This document shows, piece by piece, positions 7,261-11,177 of a stretch of DNA of 11,177 nucleotides (position 1 is its first letter; each line of letters begins with the position of its first letter). The translations under genes and the position numbers were made by a program. The notes beneath the pieces were generated by a model. That model saw only the letters and a program-made list of their open reading frames with translations. It was not told where the DNA came from and searched no databases. The DNA comes from an uncultured Prevotellaceae bacterium (lineage in GTDB: Bacteria > Bacteroidota > Bacteroidia > Bacteroidales > Bacteroidaceae), in contig CAMKMK010000061.1 of the NCBI GenBank assembly GCA_946413885.1, forward strand, positions 1 to 11,177, read 5' to 3'.

Positions 7261-7929
7261 ATGAAACGCATATTACCACTCCTGGCAGCACTTATCCTGA
7301 TGGCTTGCAGCGGTCACAAGAAGGATAGGGCAGAGGAACAAGCAAGGAAGGACAACGTCAACCTAGTGTTGCGCGTAAGCCGACAGAACCGACTCTACAC
7401 GGCTGAGTATCAAGTGCATAAGATCGTGACTCACGATGACCTGCTCCACCTGAAGGGCACCATCCTGGGATTCGAGTACGACCAGAAATTCAGCCTTGGC
7501 GACCGCAAGGTGGCTATCCCCATCGATGTCACCCTGAAGAGTTACGTGGATTTCTCCAACTTCACGGAGCGCAACGTGGAACGCTCTGGCGACTTCATCC
7601 ACATCACGTTGCCTGACCCCCGCATCGTCATTACCGCCTCGAAGGTCGACAACAAGGGCATCCGCCAGTACACGAGCCTATTCCGTTCGAATTACACCGA
7701 CGCTGAACTGACCGACTTCACCCGTCAGGGCGTGGAAAGCATCCTCGAACAGGTACCTCAGATGGGCATCCTGACCACCGCACGCGAGAGTGCCGCCCAG
7801 ACCCTCATCCCCCTGCTGACGGAGATGGGTTACGACGAGGAACACATCGTGATAACTTTCCGACAGGGTTTGGACACCTCGAAGGTGCGCGAGATTTACG
7901 ACAACGAAGGTTCCGTCATCAAACTGTAA
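7261..7929 (+). CDS. DUF4230 lipoprotein
   Basis: A 222-aa predicted lipoprotein with signal sequence MKRILPLLAALILMAC and lipidated Cys16. The mature part fits the DUF4230 family, with RLYTAEYQVHKIVTHDD (44-60), a central strand-rich region (AIPIDVTLKSYVDFSNF, IHITLPDPRIV) and a C-terminal helical part rich in Ala/Glu ending in GYDEEHIVITF. No enzyme motif is visible and I know of no assigned function. The only sensible start is the ATG at 7261, immediately after the promoter box. The next gene begins 7 nt after this stop and is itself DUF4230-like, so these are an operon of two paralogues, probably working together in the envelope. Confidence 0.88.
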   Translation: MKRILPLLAALILMACSGHKKDRAEEQARKDNVNLVLRVSRQNRLYTAEYQVHKIVTHDDLLHLKGTILGFEYDQKFSLGDRKVAIPIDVTLKSYVDFSNFTERNVERSGDFIHITLPDPRIVITASKVDNKGIRQYTSLFRSNYTDAELTDFTRQGVESILEQVPQMGILTTARESAAQTLIPLLTEMGYDEEHIVITFRQGLDTSKVREIYDNEGSVIKL

Positions 7930-7936
7930 GTGCCCT

Positions 7937-8551
7937 ATGAAGAAGCTCATCAAATTACTGAAATTCATCCTCGGCCTCGTGGCAATGGCACTCATCCTGC
8001 TGACTTTCTTCACGTTACGGAGTTGCTGGAGAGGCATCCCGTCGCCCATCAACGTGCAAGCCTACTTCCAGAAAGAGATAGACCTGACTCCCTCCCAGAT
8101 ACGTGCCGTCGAGCAGATAGGGGAATGGGAGTTCCTGTGCATTACCGACGAAGAGATGGTCGATACCGCCATCACCCACTGGTTCACCCCCGACGACCGA
8201 TTGGTACGCATCTATCAAGGTTCCCTGCGCCTGGGCATCGATTTCCAGGACTGCCAGGAGCATTGGGCTACCAGCAAGGGCGACACAGCCATCCTGCGCC
8301 TGCCTCCCATCAAGTTGCTCGACCGCAATTTCATCGACGAGGCGCGTGCCCGTTCTTTCTATGAGCATGGCGAGTGGGATGCCCAGGCAAAGGAGGACCT
8401 GTACCGTCGTGCCCAGCGAAGGATGATAGCCCGCTGCCTGACCCCTGAGAACATCCAGCGTGCTGAGGAAAACGCCCGCACCCAGATGGAGGCTCTCTTC
8501 CGCACCCTGGGCTACAAGTTCGTCAGGGTCGAGATTTCCCCCGCTCCCTAA
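7937..8551 (+). CDS. Membrane-anchored DUF4230-like protein
   Basis: A 204-aa protein with one N-terminal hydrophobic segment (about residues 9-27) preceded by lysines, so the bulk should be outside the cytoplasmic membrane. A cysteine follows at residue 30, but the preceding LRS is a poor lipobox, so I treat the segment as a membrane anchor. The rest follows the same plan as the preceding protein: an EWEFLCITDEEMVDT stretch, RLVRIYQGSLRLGIDF, then ILRLPPIKLLDRNFIDEARARSFYEHGEWD, a helical part with RRAQRRMIARCL and ENARTQMEALFRTLGYKFVRVEI at the end. This order and the LGY-x-x-V-x-I ending support DUF4230 membership. Translation is probably coupled to the upstream gene. No function is assigned. 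Confidence 0.82.
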   Translation: MKKLIKLLKFILGLVAMALILLTFFTLRSCWRGIPSPINVQAYFQKEIDLTPSQIRAVEQIGEWEFLCITDEEMVDTAITHWFTPDDRLVRIYQGSLRLGIDFQDCQEHWATSKGDTAILRLPPIKLLDRNFIDEARARSFYEHGEWDAQAKEDLYRRAQRRMIARCLTPENIQRAEENARTQMEALFRTLGYKFVRVEISPAP

Positions 8552-8572
8552 CTGGTAAATCGTAAATGACTC

Positions 8573-8646
8573 AACGTGTTGACTTTGCAGGAAGAACGTG
8601 TTATCTTTGCTGATTCAACACGTTCTGTTTCCCGTTTCAACACGTT
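8573..8646. repeat. Four AACnnGTT octamers at exact 22-nt spacing
   Basis: AACGTGTT begins at 8573 and 8595, and its reverse complement AACACGTT begins at 8617 and 8639. All three steps are 22 nt. The octamer is itself a gapped palindrome (AAC-nn-GTT), so only the two central bases give orientation: two copies one way, then two the other. The 14-nt spacers vary but are not random: the first two share CTTTGC at the same phase, and the last two copies are both preceded by TTC and followed by CT. The spacing is about two helical turns, so all copies would face the same side of the DNA. A protein-binding array or a degenerate tandem repeat are both possible. Confidence 0.8.
8578..8609 (+). promoter_or_regulatory. 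Possible promoter inside the octamer array
   Basis: TATCTTTG (8602-8609) fits the TAnnTTTG box, and GTTG (8578-8581), one mismatch from TTTG, lies exactly 20 nt upstream. The -33-like element overlaps the first octamer and the first T of the -7 box is the last base of the second. A start here would give a leader of nearly 390 nt for the esterase gene, which has a better promoter closer by. Confidence 0.35.
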
Positions 8647-8652
8647 CTTCCT
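8589..8652. repeat. 14-bp perfect inverted repeat spanning the octamer array
   Basis: AGGAAGAACGTGTT (8589-8602) is the exact reverse complement of AACACGTTCTTCCT (8639-8652). A shorter alternative pairing uses AGAACGTGTT (8593-8602) with AACACGTTCT (8617-8626), 10 bp with a 14-nt loop. In RNA either could form a stem just after the DUF4230 operon, but no T run follows, so a classical terminator role is doubtful. Confidence 0.6.
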
Positions 8653-8660
8653 TTCCTGCG

Positions 8661-8943
8661 GATGGGTTGCTTGATTCTGTGTGTACTATAAATCGTTGAT
8701 TTTCAACGAATTGATAGAGGTTTCCTTTCGTGTGGAGAACCTTGCTCGAGACACAATCAAGTCTTGGTTGAGAGAAGAAGCTGGCCTTGTCGGAAATCTT
8801 GACAAAACAGAGGCTCAGTTGTTGCCTTCTATCGCTTGCCACCTTCGTGCCTGCGTCAGAACCAGTCGACTCCTGGACTTGCTTTGGATGAGTCCATGCG
8901 AGGAAAATAAACTGGATGTTGCTGCGACATTACGGATGCAGGA
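8661..8943 (+). other. Gene-free leader region upstream of the esterase gene
   Basis: No convincing gene lies here. The frame of the downstream esterase is open from a GTG at 8681 through to 9002, but the deduced peptide has no recognised domain, is unlike the usual N-terminus of the family, and runs across the promoter at 8944-8975. A small perfect hairpin is present at 8693-8709 (TCGTTGA, loop TTT, TCAACGA). No tRNA or riboswitch-like structure was recognised by eye. Confidence 0.5.
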
Positions 8944-8975
8944 TTTGCTCGTTTCGTTTTTTATCCTTATCTTTG
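8944..8975 (+). promoter_or_regulatory. Promoter of the double-esterase gene
   Basis: TTTG (8944-8947), 20 nt, then TATCTTTG (8968-8975): a full -33/-7 match with the same spacing as the metallopeptidase promoter. Transcription should begin around 8979-8982. That is too late for the in-frame ATG at 8978 and leaves a leader of about 20 nt before the ATG at 9002. Confidence 0.75.
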
Positions 8976-9001
8976 TCATGCAAACTCGTAAGAAACGTAT
9001 C

Positions 9002-11068
9002 ATGAAACGTCTTTTCATCGCTTTTGGCCTCTTGTATAGTGTGGCTCTGTGGGCAGGAGCCTCTCGTCCTGTTCGAGTCAGTTGCATAGGCAACAGCATC
9101 ACTTACGGCTCAGGCCTTCAGAATCCTGCTGAGGATTCATATCCTGTCCAGTTGCAGAGGTTGTTGGGACCAGCATATGAGGTTGGTCAATTTGGTAAGC
9201 CTGGTGCCACGCTGCTGCGCCGTGCCTTCCGTCCTTATTTCGACCAAGTGGAGTTCCGCCAAGCGATGGACTTTCATGGCGATATCGCTGTCATCCATCT
9301 GGGCATCAACGATACGGACCCTCGTGCCTGGCCCAATTACAGGGACGAGTTCATCCCTGACTATTGTGCTCTCATCGATTCAGTTCGAAAGTCGAACCCC
9401 AAATGCCGCGTGATAATGGCACGGCTCACTCCACTCTCTGACCGCCATCATCGTTTCTTAAGCGGTACGCGCGACTGGCACAGGGAAATCCAGCAGGCTA
9501 TCGAACTGGTGGCTCAACGCAAGGGTTGCGAGCTCATGTCCTTCTACGAGCCTCTGCATCATCGACCTGAACTGTTCCCTGACGGAATTCATCCCAATCG
9601 CGAGGGCTACGGGTTGATGGCTCGACTGGTTTATAGTGCCATCACAGGTGACTATGGGGGGCTGCAGCTTCCTTATTACTATGGCAGCGGTATGGTGTTG
9701 CCTCACCACCGCCTGTTCCTGCTGGAGGGACTTGCCAATCAAGGTGACGAGGTGACGGTCCGCATCAATGGACAGCGGCATCATGCGAAGGCAGGGAAGG
9801 ACGGAAAATGGGCAGTCACTATCCAGCCTTTGCCTACAGGAGGGCCCTATACCCTGACGGTAAGCACGAAGGGACAGAAGAGAGTGATCGAGGACATACT
9901 GGCTGGCGAGCTGTGGCTCTGCTCAGGTCAGTCGAATATGGAGTTTCAGTTGCAGCAAAGTTTGACTGGAAGCAAAGACATTCCCCAGTCCCTCAACCCC
10001 AATCTGCGGCTGCTCAATCTGGAAGCGCGCTGGCGAACGAACGATGTGGAATGGTCAGCCTCAGCGCTGGATAGCATCAACCGTTTGCTTTATTTCACAG
10101 ACCCCGTCTGGCGCGTCTGCTCACCAGAAAGCTCTCCTCGTTTCAGCGCTATCGGCTACTACTTTGCCCGCGAGCTGCAGGACAGCCTCCATTGTCCCAT
10201 TGGAATCATCAACAACGCTGTGGGCGGCAGTCCTGCTGAAGCATGGATCGATCGAACTACGTTCGAGAATCAGTTCCCTGAGATCCTGCGCGACTGGACC
10301 CACAATGACTTCATCCAGGATTGGGTGCGAGGACGAGCAGAACGCAATATGGGCAGCAGCCATCAACCTCTGCAGCGTCACCCTTATCAGCCGTGCTATC
10401 TTTACGAATCCAGTATACGATTGCTCAAGAATCTCCCCATCACAGGAATCATTTGGTATCAGGGCGAGAGCAATGCCCACAACAAGGATGCCCACGAGCG
10501 GCTCTTCCCTCTACTCGTGGAAAGTTGGCGCAAAGCGTGGAGCGACGAAGGGTTGCCCTTTTACTACGTCCAGCTCTCCAGCTTGAACCGTCCCTCTTGG
10601 ACGTGGTTCCGCGACTCACAGCGCAGGCTCCTGAATACCCTGCCAAACATGGGAATGGCTGTCAGCAGCGATTTGGGCGACTCACTCGATGTTCACCCAC
10701 GCTCGAAGCAACCTGTTGGCCACCGCTTGGCTGTCTGGGCGCTGCACAATGAGTATGGTTACAAAGACGTGGTTCCTTCAGGTCCCTTGTTGCGCTCTGT
10801 GGAATATGAAGGGAATACCGCTCTGGTCAGTTTTGATTATGCAGAAGGTCTCCACAGCAGCGATGGGCAGTCTCTTCGCACGTTTGAAATAGCAGAATAT
10901 GAGGGCGAATACTATCCAGCTGAGGCTGAGATCGTGGGGAATCAGGTCAGGCTTACAGCAAAAGAGGTGAAGCATCCTCGACTGGTGCGATATGGTTGGC
11001 AGCCCTTCACTCGTGCCAATCTGGTGAATGGAGCCAACTTGCCTGCATCCACCTTCAGGAGTGAGTAG
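9002..11068 (+). CDS. Secreted two-domain SGNH esterase / sialate O-acetylesterase
   Basis: A 688-aa exported protein. The ATG at 9002 gives a clean signal peptide (MKRLFIAFGLLYSVALWAGA); in-frame starts further upstream are at or before the promoter. Domain 1 (about 24-215) is an SGNH/GDSL hydrolase: GNSITYGSG with nucleophile Ser32, LGINDTDP as the glycine/asparagine block, and DGIHPN with D194/H197. A beta-sandwich linker follows (about 220-300, LPHHRLFLLEG through GKWAVTIQPLPTGGPYTL). Domain 2 is the sialate O-acetylesterase (SASA/DUF303) fold: CSGQSNMEF with Ser311, IWYQGESNA (485-493) and SSDLGDSLDVHP with D563/H565. Both active sites look intact. Such enzymes remove acetyl groups from sialic acids or plant polysaccharides; which applies here is not clear. 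It has its own promoter and appears to be a single-gene transcript ending at the hairpin downstream. Confidence 0.93.
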   Translation: MKRLFIAFGLLYSVALWAGASRPVRVSCIGNSITYGSGLQNPAEDSYPVQLQRLLGPAYEVGQFGKPGATLLRRAFRPYFDQVEFRQAMDFHGDIAVIHLGINDTDPRAWPNYRDEFIPDYCALIDSVRKSNPKCRVIMARLTPLSDRHHRFLSGTRDWHREIQQAIELVAQRKGCELMSFYEPLHHRPELFPDGIHPNREGYGLMARLVYSAITGDYGGLQLPYYYGSGMVLPHHRLFLLEGLANQGDEVTVRINGQRHHAKAGKDGKWAVTIQPLPTGGPYTLTVSTKGQKRVIEDILAGELWLCSGQSNMEFQLQQSLTGSKDIPQSLNPNLRLLNLEARWRTNDVEWSASALDSINRLLYFTDPVWRVCSPESSPRFSAIGYYFARELQDSLHCPIGIINNAVGGSPAEAWIDRTTFENQFPEILRDWTHNDFIQDWVRGRAERNMGSSHQPLQRHPYQPCYLYESSIRLLKNLPITGIIWYQGESNAHNKDAHERLFPLLVESWRKAWSDEGLPFYYVQLSSLNRPSWTWFRDSQRRLLNTLPNMGMAVSSDLGDSLDVHPRSKQPVGHRLAVWALHNEYGYKDVVPSGPLLRSVEYEGNTALVSFDYAEGLHSSDGQSLRTFEIAEYEGEYYPAEAEIVGNQVRLTAKEVKHPRLVRYGWQPFTRANLVNGANLPASTFRSE

Positions 11069-11073
11069 AAACA

Positions 11074-11106
11074 AGAGAGGCTGCCCCATTTGGTGGCAGC
11101 CTCTCT
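11074..11106. terminator. Bidirectional hairpin terminator between convergent genes
   Basis: AGAGAGGCTGCC (11074-11085) and GGCAGCCTCTCT (11095-11106) form a perfect 12-bp stem with a 9-nt loop. On the plus strand it begins 5 nt after the esterase stop and the downstream bases are only moderately T-rich. On the minus strand it is followed by TTGTTTCT, a better U tract, so it should also serve the incoming minus-strand gene. Confidence 0.85.
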
Positions 11107-11130
11107 GTTGGTTTGAAAAATCAATGATAA

Positions 11131-11177
11131 TCAGAGACCCAGCTTCTTCTTAGCAGCGTCAGCAGCCTTGTCGATTT
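11131..11177 (-). CDS. C-terminal end of an unidentified gene
   Basis: Read on the minus strand, the frame from the window edge gives IDKAADAAKKKLGL and a TGA stop at 11133-11131. The codon choice (GCT, AAG, CTG, CTC) resembles the confirmed genes, and the stop lies 24 nt before the shared terminator, both of which support a real coding end. The Ala/Lys-rich tail suggests a helical, basic C-terminus. Fourteen residues are too few to identify the protein. Confidence 0.55.
   Translation of the reverse strand, partial: IDKAADAAKKKLGL

Noticed and set aside
8573..8660. CRISPR array
   Set aside because: The conserved part is only 8 nt, changes orientation in the middle, and spacers are 14 nt; no cas genes are in view.
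8615..8842. Small minus-strand gene in the gap before the esterase
   Set aside because: The 75-residue peptide has no domain, overlaps the repeat array and has no promoter box or ribosome-binding site that I can see.

Overview
The window looks like chromosomal DNA of a Bacteroidales bacterium, most likely a Prevotellaceae-type genome. The evidence is the repeated Bacteroidota promoter -7 element TAnnTTTG (twice with a TTTG -33 box exactly 20 nt upstream), the scarcity of strong Shine-Dalgarno sequences, the protein families present (family-10-like glycosyl hydrolase, DUF4738, DUF4230, two-domain SGNH/sialate esterase), and a LysS with a long C-terminal tail. The genus is an inference.

Layout. 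1-885: 3' part of a GHL10-type glycosyl hydrolase. 985-1944: exported endonuclease/exonuclease/phosphatase-fold protein, same strand. 1954-2697 (minus): YgjP/DUF45-type zinc metallopeptidase, convergent with the previous gene and divergent from lysS. 2837-4606 and 4643-5974: lysS and pgi, probably one transcript. 5971-7185 (minus): a DUF4738 lipoprotein followed 3 nt later by a HAD sugar-phosphate phosphatase whose stop overlaps the pgi stop. 7261-8551: two adjacent DUF4230 genes, one a lipoprotein and one membrane-anchored. 8552-9001: a 450-nt gene-free stretch with an array of four AACnnGTT octamers spaced exactly 22 nt, then a promoter. 9002-11068: a secreted 688-aa protein with an N-terminal SGNH esterase and a C-terminal sialate O-acetylesterase-type domain. 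11074-11106: a strong hairpin terminator between convergent genes. 11131-11177 (minus): the last 14 codons of an unidentified gene.

Functionally this is mixed housekeeping (translation, upper glycolysis) and envelope/glycan content. The glycosyl hydrolase fragment and the double esterase suggest cell-surface or host/plant glycan processing. pgi and the HAD phosphatase are a plausible sugar-phosphate pair, but they are on opposite strands and are not co-transcribed.

No mobile element, CRISPR array, tRNA or rRNA was seen, and no multi-gene novel system is evident. The most unusual signal is the 22-nt phased octamer array at 8573-8646, with single copies of the same octamer at two other gene boundaries. 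Two genes also appear to have almost no 5' leader.
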